This document shows positions 26,274-36,842 of a stretch of 64,000 nucleotides of DNA, one piece after another. The stretch's first letter is position 1. The number at the start of each line of letters is the position of its first letter. The notes under the pieces were generated by a model. That model saw only the letters and a program-made list of their open reading frames with translations, had not been told where the DNA came from and searched no databases. This DNA comes from Ehrlichia chaffeensis str. Arkansas (GTDB taxonomy: Bacteria > Pseudomonadota > Alphaproteobacteria > Rickettsiales > Anaplasmataceae): contig NC_007799.1 in NCBI RefSeq assembly GCF_000013145.1, positions 372,001 to 436,000 of the forward strand, written 5' to 3'. The position numbers and the translations under genes are program-made.

Positions 26274-26961
26274 GAGAATAGGATTATTTCTAGAAAAAGT
26301 AGGCCATACGGCAATTTTTGATAATGAAGGTAAAAGGATTCCAATTACTTTATTACATTTACGAGATTCTTTTATTATTTCTAAAAAGACTAAAGATATT
26401 CATGGTTACGATGCAGTGGTATTAGGGGTAGAAGCTTCTATTAATTTAAAGAAGCCTCAATCAAAGATTTTAGAGAAAAGCAAAATTACTGCTAAATGTA
26501 AGATTTTTGAATCTAGGGTTGATAATTTAGGTGATGTAGTAGAGGGAGCTAAAGTTTCTATTACTCATTTTGTCAAGGATCAATATGTTGATATTACTGG
26601 GTATTCTTTAGGGAAAGGTTTTGCTGGTGTTATGAAGCGACATAATTTTAAAGGATTAAAAGCATCTCATGGTGTCTCTATTGCTCATAGATCTCAAGGC
26701 TCAACAGGTCAGTGTCAAGATCCTGGTAGAGTATATAAAGGGAAGAAAATGGCTGGTCAATTAGGGAATAGTAAAGTCACAGTACAGAATCTTAAGGTTA
26801 TTTTAGTTGATCAGGAGAGATCTTTATTAGGTGTAAGAGGTAATAATATTCCTGGGGCGAAAGGTTCTTATGTTTTTGTAAAAGATGCTGTAAAAAAATC
26901 AGTTCCAAAGGGTTCTTTTCCTATATGTGCTGAAGATTTAAAGTTAGATAATGTTGTGTGA
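26266..26961 (+). CDS. rplC: 50S ribosomal protein L3
   Basis: From ATG 26266 ([13 protein letters not shown]) the 231-aa product is L3, which helps assemble the 50S subunit near the peptidyl-transferase centre. Key segments are [38 protein letters not shown], and [25 protein letters not shown]. The ATG follows GGGGGC inside the end of rpsJ. A longer reading from TTG 26254 is unlikely. Confidence 0.98.
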   Translation: MAKRIGLFLEKVGHTAIFDNEGKRIPITLLHLRDSFIISKKTKDIHGYDAVVLGVEASINLKKPQSKILEKSKITAKCKIFESRVDNLGDVVEGAKVSITHFVKDQYVDITGYSLGKGFAGVMKRHNFKGLKASHGVSIAHRSQGSTGQCQDPGRVYKGKKMAGQLGNSKVTVQNLKVILVDQERSLLGVRGNNIPGAKGSYVFVKDAVKKSVPKGSFPICAEDLKLDNVV

Positions 26962-26968
26962 GATCAAT

Positions 26969-27586
26969 ATGGAAGTTAATATAATAAATGTAAATAGTGA
27001 TAGGATTGGGACGATTGATTTAAATCCTCTAATATTTTCTGTGAATTATAGACCAGATATATTAAAGATGGTAGTTGATTGGCAATTATCTAAGAGGCGT
27101 GCTGGGACACATAAAGCAAAAACTATAGGTGATATTTCTGGTACAACTGCTAAGCCTCATAGACAGAAACATACTGGTAGAGCAAGACAAGGTAGTTTAC
27201 GTAGTCCACAATTTAGAGGTGGTGCTGTTATTTTTGGACCTGTAGTAAGAAGTCATGCTTATTCATTGAATAAAAAAGTTCGCAATCTGGGGTTAAAGGT
27301 TGCTCTATCATTAAAGAATTCTTGTAATAAATTATTGATTTTAGACAGTATTGATGTTAATTTTGTGAAGACTACACAAGTGTTACAATTTATTAAGAAT
27401 TTTGAGCATAAGTCGTTTCTGATTATTGATAAGGATTATAATAAAAGTGTAGTTTGCTCTTGTAGAAATTTGCATAATGTAACTTTGTTAAAGCAAATTG
27501 GAACAAATGTTTTAGATATTTTAAGACATGATTGCATAATTTTAACTGTTGGAGCTGTAAAATATTTAGAAGAAAGGTTATTATGA
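26969..27586 (+). CDS. rplD: 50S ribosomal protein L4
   Basis: The 205-aa L4 lines the exit tunnel. It is recognised by RRAGTHKAKTIGDISGTTAKP and then PHRQKHTGRARQGSLRSPQFRGGAVIFGP, the extended loop. I prefer ATG 26969 (MEVNIINVN) over ATG 26951, which would overlap rplC; GTGAG lies just before it. It overlaps rplW by four bases. Confidence 0.97.
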   Translation: MEVNIINVNSDRIGTIDLNPLIFSVNYRPDILKMVVDWQLSKRRAGTHKAKTIGDISGTTAKPHRQKHTGRARQGSLRSPQFRGGAVIFGPVVRSHAYSLNKKVRNLGLKVALSLKNSCNKLLILDSIDVNFVKTTQVLQFIKNFEHKSFLIIDKDYNKSVVCSCRNLHNVTLLKQIGTNVLDILRHDCIILTVGAVKYLEERLL

Positions 27587-27873
27587 TTAATTATTTTAAC
27601 GTTATACAATCCTCTATTATTACAGAGAAGGCAGTATTGTTGAATGAGAAATTTAATAAGTATGCTGTATATGTCTCTGTTGATGCTGATAAGCAAAGAA
27701 TCAAAAAAGCTTTAAAAGTAGTATTTGGTTTGGATGTTATTCGTATTAATATCTTGAATCAGAAAGGAAAGAAAAAGTATTTCAAAGGTGTATTTGGACG
27801 TAGGAAAAATAGGAAAAAGGTTTATTTTTCTTTGCCAAAAGATCAAAATTTTAAATATATGGGAATGAAATAG
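27583..27873 (+). CDS. rplW: 50S ribosomal protein L23
   Basis: The 96-aa L23 sits at the tunnel exit, where trigger factor and SRP dock. It contains [37 protein letters not shown], and [21 protein letters not shown]. The start is ATG 27583, overlapping the rplD stop (ATGA), with AGAAAGG upstream. Longer readings from 27532 are not supported. Confidence 0.97.
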   Translation: MINYFNVIQSSIITEKAVLLNEKFNKYAVYVSVDADKQRIKKALKVVFGLDVIRINILNQKGKKKYFKGVFGRRKNRKKVYFSLPKDQNFKYMGMK

Positions 27874-27880
27874 AATTAAT

Positions 27881-28711
27881 ATGGGTATTAAAAACTTGAA
27901 TTCAGTGACAGCATCTTTGCGTGGTACTGTATTATTAGATAAATCAATGCTATGGAAAGGTAAGCCAGAGAAGTCTCTAGTTAGTTATAAAATTTCTCGT
28001 GGAGGTAGGAATTCTCGTGGTGTTATTACTGTACGCCATCGTGGTAGGGGTCATAAGCGGTTGTATAGAGTTGTTGATTTTAAAAGGAATAAGGTTGGGG
28101 TTTCTGCAACTGTTGAAAGATTAGAGTATGATCCAAATAGAACAGCATTTATTGCATTGCTATCTTATGATGATGGTGAAAAATCTTACATAATTGCACC
28201 TAATGGGTTAAAGAAAGGTGATGTAGTTATATCTGGTGATGGAGCTGATATATTACCTGGAAATTGTCTTCTATTAAAATCAATTCCTGTAGGCACATTT
28301 GTTCATAATGTTGAGTTAAGACCTGGTAATGGTGGAGTGATTGCAAGATCTGCTGGTACTTATGCTCAATTGATGAGTAAAGATGGTATGTATGTTTTAT
28401 TGAGATTAAGTTCAGGGGAAATAAGGAAGGTATTATCTGATTGTCGTGCTACTATAGGTATAGTATCTAATTTGGATAATCAAAATGTAAAGTTAGGTAA
28501 AGCTGGAAGGAGTAGGTGGTTAGGTATTAGGCCCACTGTGCGTGGTGTTGCGATGAACCCTATAGATCATCCTCATGGTGGGGGTGAAGGTAAAACTTCT
28601 GGTGGTAGAAATCCTGTTACTCCATGGGGTGTGCCAACAAAAGGTAAGAAGACTAGAAAGAGAAATAAGTCTAGTAATAAGTATATTAAGCGTGTATCTG
28701 ATAAAGGGTAG
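27881..28711 (+). CDS. rplB: 50S ribosomal protein L2
   Basis: The 276-aa L2 is a primary rRNA binder needed for subunit joining and peptidyl transfer. Markers are [35 protein letters not shown], and the conserved C-terminal loop [23 protein letters not shown] with the functionally important His. It lies seven bases after rplW. Confidence 0.98.
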   Translation: MGIKNLNSVTASLRGTVLLDKSMLWKGKPEKSLVSYKISRGGRNSRGVITVRHRGRGHKRLYRVVDFKRNKVGVSATVERLEYDPNRTAFIALLSYDDGEKSYIIAPNGLKKGDVVISGDGADILPGNCLLLKSIPVGTFVHNVELRPGNGGVIARSAGTYAQLMSKDGMYVLLRLSSGEIRKVLSDCRATIGIVSNLDNQNVKLGKAGRSRWLGIRPTVRGVAMNPIDHPHGGGEGKTSGGRNPVTPWGVPTKGKKTRKRNKSSNKYIKRVSDKG

Positions 28712-28714
28712 AAT

Positions 28715-28996
28715 ATGTCTAGATCTATAAAAAAGCCTCCTTTTTGTGCGCCACATGTTTTACGGTTAGTAAATAAGGCTATAGCTCAAAATAAATTAAA
28801 TTCTATTATCAATATTCACTCTAGGTCTTCTGTAATCTTAAATAAATTTATAGGTTTAACTTTTGGGGTTTATAATGGTAAGACTTATGTTCCTGTAAAA
28901 GTTAATGATAATATGGTGGGACGTAAATTTGGCGAATTTTCTCCAACTCGTCGTTACACTGGACATGTGGGTGATAAGAAGGTATCTAGGAAGTAA
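28715..28996 (+). CDS. rpsS: 30S ribosomal protein S19
   Basis: The 93-aa S19 begins [15 protein letters not shown] and includes [22 protein letters not shown] and [17 protein letters not shown]. It forms part of the 30S head with S13. The gap to rplB is three bases. Confidence 0.98.
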   Translation: MSRSIKKPPFCAPHVLRLVNKAIAQNKLNSIINIHSRSSVILNKFIGLTFGVYNGKTYVPVKVNDNMVGRKFGEFSPTRRYTGHVGDKKVSRK

Positions 28997-29010
28997 ATTG
29001 GTTAGGTTAT

Positions 29011-29355
29011 ATGAGTAAAGTATTGATAGTAGCTAAAGGTATGGGGTTGAAGTCTACTCCTTCTAAGTTAAATTTAGTTGCTGATTTAATTAGAGGGAAA
29101 GATGTGTCTGTTGCTATGATGTATTTAAAATTTTGTAGGAAAAAGTCTGCTGGATATATCAGTAAAGTTTTAAAATCTGCTGTTGCTAATGCGCAAGCTA
29201 ATTATAATATTGATCTTGATAATCTTTACGTAAAAGAAGTTTTAGTTGGTAAGTCTTTTTCTTTACGTAGGATTCATGCTCGTGCACGAGGTAAAGCATG
29301 TAGGGTGTATAAGCATTATGGTAATGTTATCATAAAATTATTTGAGAGGATATAA
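29011..29355 (+). CDS. rplV: 50S ribosomal protein L22
   Basis: The 114-aa L22 contributes to the exit tunnel. It shows [45 protein letters not shown], and the C-terminal hairpin [21 protein letters not shown]. It lies in the S10 cluster between rpsS and rpsC. Confidence 0.97.
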   Translation: MSKVLIVAKGMGLKSTPSKLNLVADLIRGKDVSVAMMYLKFCRKKSAGYISKVLKSAVANAQANYNIDLDNLYVKEVLVGKSFSLRRIHARARGKACRVYKHYGNVIIKLFERI

Positions 29356-29358
29356 TTT

Positions 29359-29994
29359 ATGGGTCAGAAGTCTAATCCTATTGGATTAAGGTTAAAGATA
29401 ATCAATACATGGGATTCTTTGTGGTATGCAAATAAGGATTATACTACAAAGTTACATGAGGATTTTTTATTGCGTAAGTTTATAAAGAAAGCTTTCTATC
29501 ATGCTTCAATTAGTAAGGTTGTTATAGCTAGAAAAGTAGATGTAATTATGGTTAATGTATATTCTGCTAAGCCTGGTGTGATCATAGGTAAGAAAGGTGC
29601 TGATATTGATAAAGTAAAACAGCAGATTGTTAAAATGATAAATAATAATATTGAATTGAATATAATAGAGGTGAAAAAACCTGAATTAAAGGCAGTTTTA
29701 ATAGCAGAAAATATAGCACAGCAATTAGAAAAGAGGATATCTTTTAGACGTGCAATGAAAAGAAGTGTCCAAAGCTGTTTAAAAATAGGTGCAAAAGGAA
29801 TAAAAGTTAGCTGTGCTGGTAGATTAGGTGGGGCTGAAATTGCTAGGACTGAATGGTATAAAGAAGGAAGTGTTCCATTGCATACTTTCAGAGCTAATAT
29901 AGATTATGGTTTTTCTGAAGCAAAAACAATTTATGGAATAATAGGTGTTAAGGTTTGGGTCTACCTTGGTGATACGAAGTCAAGTAATGAATAA
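29359..29994 (+). CDS. rpsC: 30S ribosomal protein S3
   Basis: The 211-aa S3 has the opening [20 protein letters not shown], the KH-domain loop [13 protein letters not shown], and the C-terminal region [34 protein letters not shown]3 lines the mRNA entry tunnel. It ends 16 bases before rplP. Confidence 0.98.
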   Translation: MGQKSNPIGLRLKIINTWDSLWYANKDYTTKLHEDFLLRKFIKKAFYHASISKVVIARKVDVIMVNVYSAKPGVIIGKKGADIDKVKQQIVKMINNNIELNIIEVKKPELKAVLIAENIAQQLEKRISFRRAMKRSVQSCLKIGAKGIKVSCAGRLGGAEIARTEWYKEGSVPLHTFRANIDYGFSEAKTIYGIIGVKVWVYLGDTKSSNE

Positions 29995-30010
29995 TGAGTG
30001 AGTAGAGATT

Positions 30011-30421
30011 ATGTTTATACCTAAAAAAACTAAGTATAAGAAGGATTTTAAAGGACGTATTAGTGGTAATGCAAAAGGTGGATATACTTTATCTTTTGGG
30101 TCCCATGGGTTGAAAGCTTTAGAGCCAAGTAGATTAACTTCTAAACAAATTGAATCTGCAAGGAGAAGTATTTCAAGGACTTTAAAACGTGTTGGTAAAG
30201 TATGGATTAGGGCATTTTGTCATACTTCTGTTAGTAAGAAACCCATGGATGTTCGTATGGGAAAAGGGAAAGGAAGTGTTGAGATGTGGGTATGTAAAGT
30301 AAAACCTGGCAAGATATTGTTTGAGATAGGTGGAGTGCCATTAAATTTAGCTAGGGAGGCATTGAATAAAGCTCAAGCTAAGCTTCCAATGAAGTGTAAA
30401 TTTGTTAGTGATGAATTGTAA
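30011..30421 (+). CDS. rplP: 50S ribosomal protein L16
   Basis: The 136-aa L16 starts [19 protein letters not shown] and includes [41 protein letters not shown] and [20 protein letters not shown]. It contacts the A-site tRNA elbow. The sequence is typical except for F in place of the usual P after VWIR. Confidence 0.98.
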   Translation: MFIPKKTKYKKDFKGRISGNAKGGYTLSFGSHGLKALEPSRLTSKQIESARRSISRTLKRVGKVWIRAFCHTSVSKKPMDVRMGKGKGSVEMWVCKVKPGKILFEIGGVPLNLAREALNKAQAKLPMKCKFVSDEL

Positions 30422-30433
30422 AGGTATTGAGCT

Positions 30434-30637
30434 ATGGATATTGTTGATATAAGGTCTAAGAGTAATGATGAGTTGCGCGAACTATTAGTAAATTTAGGGA
30501 AAGAATTAGTTAATGCTGTATTGAATAGGAAAGTTGATAAATCAACAAACCACTTTTATTGTAGAAATATAAAAAAAGATATAGCCAGAGTATTAACAGT
30601 ATTAAATGAGAGAAGGAAAGAGGAAAAACATGTCTAA
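30434..30637 (+). CDS. rpmC: 50S ribosomal protein L29
   Basis: A 67-aa two-helix protein with [20 protein letters not shown] and [19 protein letters not shown], the L29 pattern. Its position between rplP and rpsQ confirms the call. It overlaps rpsQ by eight bases. Confidence 0.95.
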
Positions 30638-30857
30638 TAAGAAAGTTTTAACAGGGATTGTAGTTGATGCAAAATGTGATAAAACTATAAAGGTAATGGT
30701 TTCTCGTATGATAATGCATAAAACGTATAAGAAGATAGTAAAGAAACGTAAGAATTATGTAGTGCATGATGAGCATAATCAATATAAGTGTGGTGATGTT
30801 GTGAAGATACAGGAGCATATACCTATATCTGCTACTAAAAGGTGGATTGTAATTTAA
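30630..30857 (+). CDS. rpsQ: 30S ribosomal protein S17
   Basis: From ATG 30630 ([20 protein letters not shown]) the 75-aa product is S17, an early 16S binder, with [22 protein letters not shown] and [19 protein letters not shown]. An AGAGG sequence lies before this ATG, so the longer reading from 30606 is rejected. Confidence 0.96.
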
Positions 30858-30870
30858 AAGGTGATATTTT

Positions 30871-31230
30871 ATGATACAGAAGAATACTTTATTGGATGTT
30901 GCAGATAATTCTGGTGCGCGTAAAGTGTTGTGTATAGGGTTGTTAAATGGTAAGAAGTCTGCTTCAGTTGGGGATGTTATTGTTGTTTCTACTAAGTTAA
31001 TTACTCCGCGAGGAAAGGTTAGTAAAGGGAAGGTTTATAAGGCAGTAATTGTTCGAGTAAAGAAAGCAGTACGTAGGTTAGATGGAAGTGTTATAAAGTT
31101 TTCAAGTAACGCTGTTGTATTAATTAATGATCAAGGTGATCCATTAGGGACTCGTGTATTTGGTCCAATTAAGAAATTACCTTTTGGTCTTTTTTCAAAA
31201 GTTATGTCTTTGGCTGTAGAGGTGTTATAA
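30871..31230 (+). CDS. rplN: 50S ribosomal protein L14
   Basis: The 119-aa L14 begins [22 protein letters not shown] and contains [23 protein letters not shown] and [15 protein letters not shown]. It lies at the subunit interface. It is one base from rplX. Confidence 0.98.
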   Translation: MIQKNTLLDVADNSGARKVLCIGLLNGKKSASVGDVIVVSTKLITPRGKVSKGKVYKAVIVRVKKAVRRLDGSVIKFSSNAVVLINDQGDPLGTRVFGPIKKLPFGLFSKVMSLAVEVL

Positions 31231-31231
31231 A

Positions 31232-31561
31232 ATGGGTATGAAGATTATTGCTGGTGATGATGTTATAGTAATCAGTGGCAAAGATAAAGGGAAGATGGGA
31301 AAAGTAATAAAAGTTTTGAAAAAAAAGCATTGTGGTAAAGATGTTTCTTTTGCAATAGTTTCAGGAGTAAATGTATGTAGAAAGAGTGTTAAGGCAACTC
31401 AAAAAAGTGATGGTGGTATTATAAGTGTTGAAAAGCCTATAAATCTTTCAAACATTGCATTATTTGATTCTACGCTTGGAATTCAAACAAGAGTAGGGTA
31501 TAAATTTATAGGTGAGAAAAAAGTGCGTTTTATGAAGTCTTCTGGCAAAGTTATAGAATAG
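31232..31561 (+). CDS. rplX: 50S ribosomal protein L24
   Basis: The 109-aa L24 has the KOW motif in [21 protein letters not shown] and the later [16 protein letters not shown]. It starts 50S assembly by binding 23S rRNA. It lies between rplN and rplE as expected. Confidence 0.96.
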   Translation: MGMKIIAGDDVIVISGKDKGKMGKVIKVLKKKHCGKDVSFAIVSGVNVCRKSVKATQKSDGGIISVEKPINLSNIALFDSTLGIQTRVGYKFIGEKKVRFMKSSGKVIE

Positions 31562-31572
31562 GTTGTTTTTTT

Positions 31573-32106
31573 ATGTTAAAGGATTTATATAAAAGTCATA
31601 TTGTGCCATCTTTAAAGACTAAGCTTGGATACAGCAATGTGATGCAGGTTCCTAAAATTGTAAAAGTGTGTTTAAATATAGGATTAGGTATAAGGGGTTC
31701 TGATAGTAAGGTTATGAATTCTTGTGTTCGTGATCTTGCATTAATAGCTGGTCAGAAGCCTGTGGCAACTTATGCAAAAAAATCTATTGCTGGATTTAAA
31801 ATACGTAAAGGATTTCCTATTGGATGTAAGGTTACATTAAGAAATAATAAAATGTATGAGTTTTTAGAGAGGCTTATTCATGTTGTTCTTCCTAGGGAAC
31901 AAGATTTCAAAGGATTATCTGTGAGTCAGTTTGATGGTTGTGGTAACTTATCGATTGGTATAAAGGAGCATATTTCGTTTTTAGAAATAGATTATGATAA
32001 AATAGATAAGATACTAGGGGTAGATATTAATATTGTCACGAATGCAGTTAACAATAATGATGCTAAATTGTTGTTAATGGAATTCGGTTTTCCGTTTATT
32101 AATTAA
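31573..32106 (+). CDS. rplE: 50S ribosomal protein L5
   Basis: The 177-aa L5 includes [60 protein letters not shown] and the C-terminal [13 protein letters not shown]. It contacts 5S rRNA and the P-site tRNA. Confidence 0.98.
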   Translation: MLKDLYKSHIVPSLKTKLGYSNVMQVPKIVKVCLNIGLGIRGSDSKVMNSCVRDLALIAGQKPVATYAKKSIAGFKIRKGFPIGCKVTLRNNKMYEFLERLIHVVLPREQDFKGLSVSQFDGCGNLSIGIKEHISFLEIDYDKIDKILGVDINIVTNAVNNNDAKLLLMEFGFPFIN

Positions 32107-32114
32107 GGGTATTC

Positions 32115-32420
32115 ATGTCAAGAAAATCTGTTATACAAAGGAATCTAAAACGTATATCTATTTGTAATAGATTAAAGAATAAGAGAGAGGAATTAAAAGC
32201 TATAATTAAAGATCAATCTATTTCTATGAATGATAGGTTTTTAGCTCAGGTAAAATTATCTAAGCTTCCTAGGGATTCATCTTACATTAGAATTAGGAAT
32301 AGATGTTTGATTACTGGAAGGCCTAGAGGATGTTATAGAAAGTTTAAAGTTTCTCGTATTGTGTTACGTCAATTAGGTTCAATTGGACAAATACCTGGAT
32401 TGACTAAATCTAGTTGGTAA
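32115..32420 (+). CDS. rpsN: 30S ribosomal protein S14
   Basis: The 101-aa protein is the longer, zinc-free form of S14. It has MNDRFLAQVKLSKLPRDSSY and RNRCLITGRPRGCYRKFKVSR, and ends GQIPGLTKSSW. The zinc-binding Cys pairs of the short form are missing, as usual in alphaproteobacteria. Confidence 0.97.
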   Translation: MSRKSVIQRNLKRISICNRLKNKREELKAIIKDQSISMNDRFLAQVKLSKLPRDSSYIRIRNRCLITGRPRGCYRKFKVSRIVLRQLGSIGQIPGLTKSSW

Positions 32421-32425
32421 TATTG

Positions 32426-32433
32426 AAAGGAGG
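32426..32433 (+). promoter_or_regulatory. Strong Shine-Dalgarno for the rpsH GTG start
   Basis: AAAGGAGG lies eight bases before the GTG at 32442. It is the best Shine-Dalgarno sequence I noticed in the window and fixes the non-ATG start of rpsH. Confidence 0.8.
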
Positions 32434-32441
32434 GGTTAGTA

Positions 32442-32840
32442 GTGTCTTTGTCAGATCCTATTGCTAATTTTTTAACAAGTATACGTAATGGACAATTAAG
32501 TATGAATAAGGTAATAGTAGTTTCTTATTCTTATGTTATTCATGCTATACTACAAATTTTACTTTCGGAAGGATATATAGATGGGTTTACTGAAAAATCA
32601 AAAGGTTCTAATATAAAATTTTTTGAAGTGAAGCTTAAGTATTATAATGGTGCACCTGTAATTAGTCAGATAGCTAGAATATCAAAGCCAGGTAAAAGGT
32701 GTTATTGTTCAGCTAAGGATATGCCGAAATTTTATAATGGGTTAGGTTTGTATATAATATCTACATCTAAAGGAATTATGTCGGATTATAATGCTCGTAA
32801 ATCTGGTGTTGGTGGAGAAATTTTATGTGGTGTTTTTTAG
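32442..32840 (+). CDS. rpsH: 30S ribosomal protein S8
   Basis: The 132-aa S8 reads [20 protein letters not shown] at the start and [27 protein letters not shown] at the C-terminal half, ending [11 protein letters not shown]. It binds 16S rRNA helix 21. The start is GTG, set by AAAGGAGG. Confidence 0.97.
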   Translation: MSLSDPIANFLTSIRNGQLSMNKVIVVSYSYVIHAILQILLSEGYIDGFTEKSKGSNIKFFEVKLKYYNGAPVISQIARISKPGKRCYCSAKDMPKFYNGLGLYIISTSKGIMSDYNARKSGVGGEILCGVF

Positions 32841-32851
32841 GAGATTAATTA

Positions 32852-33388
32852 ATGTCAAGAGTTGGCTCTATGCCTATAGCAATTCCTAGTAATGTTCAGG
32901 CAGACTTGGTTGGTAATCAGCTTATCTTAAAGAATAATGAGAATTCATTGAAATTGACTTTAGATTATGGTGTGCTTTGTGATATTACTGATGGTAAAAT
33001 TGTGTTGCATGTTAATGATAAATCTATCAAGTCAAGAGTAATGTGGGGAACTTATAGAAGTATAATTAATAATTATGCTATAGGTTTGTCTCAAGGATTA
33101 GTAGTTGAACTTGAAGTTAATGGTGTTGGTTATAAGGCTGAAGTTAACGGTGAATATTTATCTTTATCATTGGGTTTTAGTCATGGGGTAAAGTATAAAA
33201 TTCCTACAGGCATTGTTATTCAGTGTGTTAAACCTACTCAAATATTAGTTAAGGGTTTTGATAAGCAAAAAGTATATATGGTAGCATCTGATATATGTTC
33301 AATTAGAAAATATAATCCATATAAAGGTAAAGGTATTTCTATTAAAGGTAGATATGTTCATAGGAAAGAAGTTAATAAGAAGAAGTAA
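32852..33388 (+). CDS. rplF: 50S ribosomal protein L6
   Basis: The 178-aa L6 has two related domains. Markers are MSRVGSMPIAIP, WGTYRSIINNYAIGLSQG, LEVNGVGYKAEVNG, and the end IRKYNPYKGKGISIKGRYVH. It sits near the factor-binding site of the 50S subunit. Confidence 0.98.
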   Translation: MSRVGSMPIAIPSNVQADLVGNQLILKNNENSLKLTLDYGVLCDITDGKIVLHVNDKSIKSRVMWGTYRSIINNYAIGLSQGLVVELEVNGVGYKAEVNGEYLSLSLGFSHGVKYKIPTGIVIQCVKPTQILVKGFDKQKVYMVASDICSIRKYNPYKGKGISIKGRYVHRKEVNKKK

Positions 33389-33409
33389 AGTGGGGTAATA
33401 GTTAAGGTT

Positions 33410-33775
33410 ATGGTGTATAATTGTGGTACTAGACTTGAAAGACGTAAAAAACGTGTTAGATTAAAGTTAAAGAGAAATTCATCTTTACTAAGGTTATCTA
33501 TTTTTAAATCAAATAGGCATTTTTATGTTCAATTAATAGATGATAAGTGTGGGAGAACATTTGCTTCAGCATCTACTTTAGAACGTGAAGTTGTTGCTTT
33601 AACGAATAGGAGGGTTAATAGTGATTCTGTAAAAATTGTTGCAAAATTAATGTCTGATCGATTGAATAAGTTAGATAATTGTAAGAAATTTATTTTCGAT
33701 AGAGGTCTCTATAAGTATACAGGGATAGTTTCTGAGTTTGCAAATGAATTACGGAGTTATGGTTTTGAGTTTTAA
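33410..33775 (+). CDS. rplR: 50S ribosomal protein L18
   Basis: The 121-aa L18 binds 5S rRNA. It has a basic start ([15 protein letters not shown]), [19 protein letters not shown], and [26 protein letters not shown], the usual C-terminal block. Confidence 0.97.
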
Positions 33776-33792
33776 TAAGTAGGTTTTATAAT

Positions 33793-34317
33793 ATGGATGT
33801 TGTAAAGAAATCACGAAATGTTCATGGTTCTAATGATTTTTCTGAGTTGATAGTTTCTGTTAGGAGAGTTGCGAAAGTTGTAAAAGGTGGCCGTAGGTTT
33901 TCTTTCTCAGTTCTAGTAGTGATAGGTGATGAAAAAGGTAAAGTTGGTTGTGGAATAGGAAAGCATCTTGAAGTATCTGAAGCTAAAATTAAAGCTGTTA
34001 ATGCTGCTAGAAAAAATATGATCAGGGTACATTTACGTGAATCTAGAACTTTACATCATGATGTAAAAGCTAAGTTTTGTTCAAGTAAAGTTATGTTAAG
34101 ATCAGCTAAGGTAGGTACAGGTATTATAGCTGGTGGTTCTATACGTTTAATTTTTGAAGTTTTAGGAGTGCAAGATGTTGTAGCAAAGTCTATAGGCTCC
34201 TCAAATCCGCATAATGTTGTATATGCTGTTTTTGCTGCTTTTAGGAAAATGCTATCGCCAAAGCAGGTAGCTAATAAAAGGAGTAGAAAGATAGGTGATA
34301 TTATTGAAAATAGGTAA
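33793..34317 (+). CDS. rpsE: 30S ribosomal protein S5
   Basis: The 174-aa S5 shows [44 protein letters not shown] and [16 protein letters not shown]. It lies at the mRNA entry side of the 30S subunit and affects accuracy. It is followed directly by rplO; the rpmD (L30) gene that usually lies between them is absent. Confidence 0.98.
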
Positions 34318-34320
34318 TTT

Positions 34321-34791
34321 ATGGATACAGTTGTAAAATTGAATAATATATTTAGCGGGTTACCTAAAAATAAGAAGTCTAAAGTATTAGGTAGAGGTAT
34401 AGGTTGCGGAAAAGGTAAAACTTCTGGTCGTGGACACAAGGGACAAAAGGCAAGGTCAGGGGTTTCTATAAATGGTTTTGAAGGTGGGCAACAGTCTATA
34501 TTTACTAGATTACCTAAGAGGGGATTTAATTCCTTGCTTAAGCATAGGTATTCAATAGTCAATTTATCGACGATTCAAAGGTTGATTGATAGTAAAAAGA
34601 TTGAAGATGTTTCTGCTATTACAAAAGAGGTTCTATATAATTTAGGAGTTATTTCTTCTATTAAAGAAAAAATTAAGATTCTTGGAAATGGTAAATTAAA
34701 TACTGCGGTAGCAATAGAATATGATTTTATTTCAAAATCAGCAGAATCACAGGTTACTTTGTTAAGTAATGTATCAGCAAGTAAAGAATAG
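34321..34791 (+). CDS. rplO: 50S ribosomal protein L15
   Basis: The 156-aa L15 includes VLGRGIGCGKGKTSGRGHKGQKARSG (split glycine-rich N-terminus) and FEGGQQSIFTRLPKRGF. It starts four bases after the rpsE stop. Confidence 0.97.
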   Translation: MDTVVKLNNIFSGLPKNKKSKVLGRGIGCGKGKTSGRGHKGQKARSGVSINGFEGGQQSIFTRLPKRGFNSLLKHRYSIVNLSTIQRLIDSKKIEDVSAITKEVLYNLGVISSIKEKIKILGNGKLNTAVAIEYDFISKSAESQVTLLSNVSASKE

Positions 34792-34823
34792 AATAGTATT
34801 TAAGTTCATAGTTAAGTAATATT

Positions 34824-36134
34824 ATGTCACAAAAAATGGATTTACTATCTTGGAATAAGGATAATTTATTGGGTAAACTTTGGTTTACTTTATTTTGTCT
34901 TATTATATACCGTTTGGGTACATATATACCTATTCCTGGTATTAATCCAGATGTAATAGATGCAGTAGTTACAAAACATTCTGTAGGTGTTTTAGGAATT
35001 TTTAATGTATTTTCTGGTGGTGCTTTAGGTAGAATGACTGTTTTTGCATTAAATGTTATGCCATATATAGTATCTTCTATAATTATTCAGTTATTATCAG
35101 TAACTATTCCAAAATTAAATGAGCTGAGGCAAAATGGTGAATTAGGGCGGATTAAAATTAATAGTTATATACGGTATATGACTATTTTTTTCTGTATGGT
35201 TCAAGGTTTTGTTATTTTGCTTGGATTAGAAAAGATGAATACTGAAACTAGTATTGTAGTTATTGAGCCTGGTCTGTTATTTCGTATAGTGGGTATTAGC
35301 AGTCTTTTAGGTGGGACAATGTTTTTACTATGGTTAGGAGAAAGAATTAATAAAAATGGCATAGGTAATGGCGTATCTATGATTATATTTACGGGTATAG
35401 TAGCTGAATTACCTGGTTCTTTTTCTTCTATGTTTTTATTAGGGAAAAATGGAAATGTTCCAATATTTGTAATTTTATTGATGTTATTGGTATTTTTTGC
35501 GTTATTGTTATTAATTATTTTTATTGAAAAATCTTATAGAAAAATACTGGTGCAGTATCCAAAAAGACAAGTTAAGAATAAGTTATATGGTAGTAGTTCT
35601 ACTTATATTCCATTAAAGATTAATATTTCTGGAGTAATTCCACCTATTTTTGCTAATGCTTTATTATTATCTCCGATTACAGTTGCAAATTTTCATCAAG
35701 GATCTCCATGGTCTGATTTTATATTAATGCATTTTTCATCTGGTAAATTACTATATATGGGGTGTTATGCATTATTAATAATATTTTTCGCGTTTTTTTA
35801 TACGACTTTTGTTTTTGATTCAAAAGAGACGTCAGAGATATTAAAAAAAAATGGAGGTTTTGTTCCTGGGAAGAGGCCTGGGAATGGTACTTGTGAGTAT
35901 TTTAATTATGTAATAAAGAGATTAACTGTTTTAGGGTCAATTTATTTAACGGTTATTTGTATAATTCCTGAGTTAATAAGGTATAATTATTCCATTTCTT
36001 TTACTTTAGGGGGTACTAGTTTTTTGATAATAATCAACGTAATAATTGATACGTTTTCTCAGGTGCAGACACATTTGTATTCAAGCAGATATAGTACATT
36101 AATTAAAAAGTCTGAGTTATGGAAAATAAAATAA
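34824..36134 (+). CDS. secY: Protein translocase subunit SecY
   Basis: SecY forms the channel of the Sec translocon. The 436-aa protein has ten predicted membrane helices. Recognisable segments are FCLIIYRLGTYIPIPGINPD (first helix), FNVFSGGALGRMTVFALNVMPYI (plug region), ISGVIPPIFANALLLSP, and the cytoplasmic KKNGGFVPGKRPGNGT. It follows rplO by 32 bases and overlaps the annotated adk start by 16. Confidence 0.98.
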   Translation: MSQKMDLLSWNKDNLLGKLWFTLFCLIIYRLGTYIPIPGINPDVIDAVVTKHSVGVLGIFNVFSGGALGRMTVFALNVMPYIVSSIIIQLLSVTIPKLNELRQNGELGRIKINSYIRYMTIFFCMVQGFVILLGLEKMNTETSIVVIEPGLLFRIVGISSLLGGTMFLLWLGERINKNGIGNGVSMIIFTGIVAELPGSFSSMFLLGKNGNVPIFVILLMLLVFFALLLLIIFIEKSYRKILVQYPKRQVKNKLYGSSSTYIPLKINISGVIPPIFANALLLSPITVANFHQGSPWSDFILMHFSSGKLLYMGCYALLIIFFAFFYTTFVFDSKETSEILKKNGGFVPGKRPGNGTCEYFNYVIKRLTVLGSIYLTVICIIPELIRYNYSISFTLGGTSFLIIINVIIDTFSQVQTHLYSSRYSTLIKKSELWKIK

Positions 36135-36784
36135 ATATGTTAATTTTTGGTCCTCCTGGGTCTGGTAAAGGTACGCAATGTCATATTTTGTCAAAAATTT
36201 ATAGTACTATTTCTGTAATTTCAACAGGTGATTTGTTAAGGAGTGAAGCAAAACTTGATACTGATGATGGTAGAAAAATTAGGCAGGTTATTGAATCTGG
36301 TGATTTAGTAAGTGATGATATAGTGTGTAAGATGTTTGCTAAGTCTATTAGTAGAGTAAAGAGTGGATTTTTATTGGATGGATTTCCAAGAAATTTAAGT
36401 CAAGCAGAATTTTTAACGGAAATTCTAGAGGAATATAATAGCCGTATTGATATAGTGATACAGTTGCAATTAGATTTAGAGACGATAAAGAATAGGTTAT
36501 ATGGACGTATTGTGTGTAAAAATTGTGGACAAGTTTCTAATTTAAATTTTTTTGATAGAGCAATAGATGAAATTGTTTGTAAGTTTTGTAAAAGTAGTCA
36601 GTTAGATTATCGTTATGATGATAAAGTAGAAGTTATCATAAAAAGGGTTAATCAGTATGATAGAGAGATTAAAAAATTAGAAAATTATTATCGTGATAAG
36701 ATTGTGTGCATTGATGCAGGTAAGCCAATAGAAGAGGTTACTTGTGATATAAAAGACAAAATAGCCCATTTAATTATTGGTTGA
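36119..36784 (+). CDS. adk: Adenylate kinase, zinc-lid form
   Basis: Adk interconverts ATP plus AMP and two ADP. The 221-aa protein has the P-loop [14 protein letters not shown], the AMP-binding [10 protein letters not shown], and the LDGFPRN motif. The LID carries four cysteines (VCKNCGQ and VCKFCKSS), which fit the zinc-binding long form. The start may be ATG 36119, inside secY, or the Met at 36137 just after the secY stop; neither has a good ribosome binding site. It lies between secY and rpsM as in many bacteria. Confidence 0.97.
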   Translation: MENKINMLIFGPPGSGKGTQCHILSKIYSTISVISTGDLLRSEAKLDTDDGRKIRQVIESGDLVSDDIVCKMFAKSISRVKSGFLLDGFPRNLSQAEFLTEILEEYNSRIDIVIQLQLDLETIKNRLYGRIVCKNCGQVSNLNFFDRAIDEIVCKFCKSSQLDYRYDDKVEVIIKRVNQYDREIKKLENYYRDKIVCIDAGKPIEEVTCDIKDKIAHLIIG

Positions 36785-36842
36785 CGTTAGTTTGCATATT
36801 TGCTATATTACAAAGCATTTATTATCTTGTGGAGGAAAGTTA

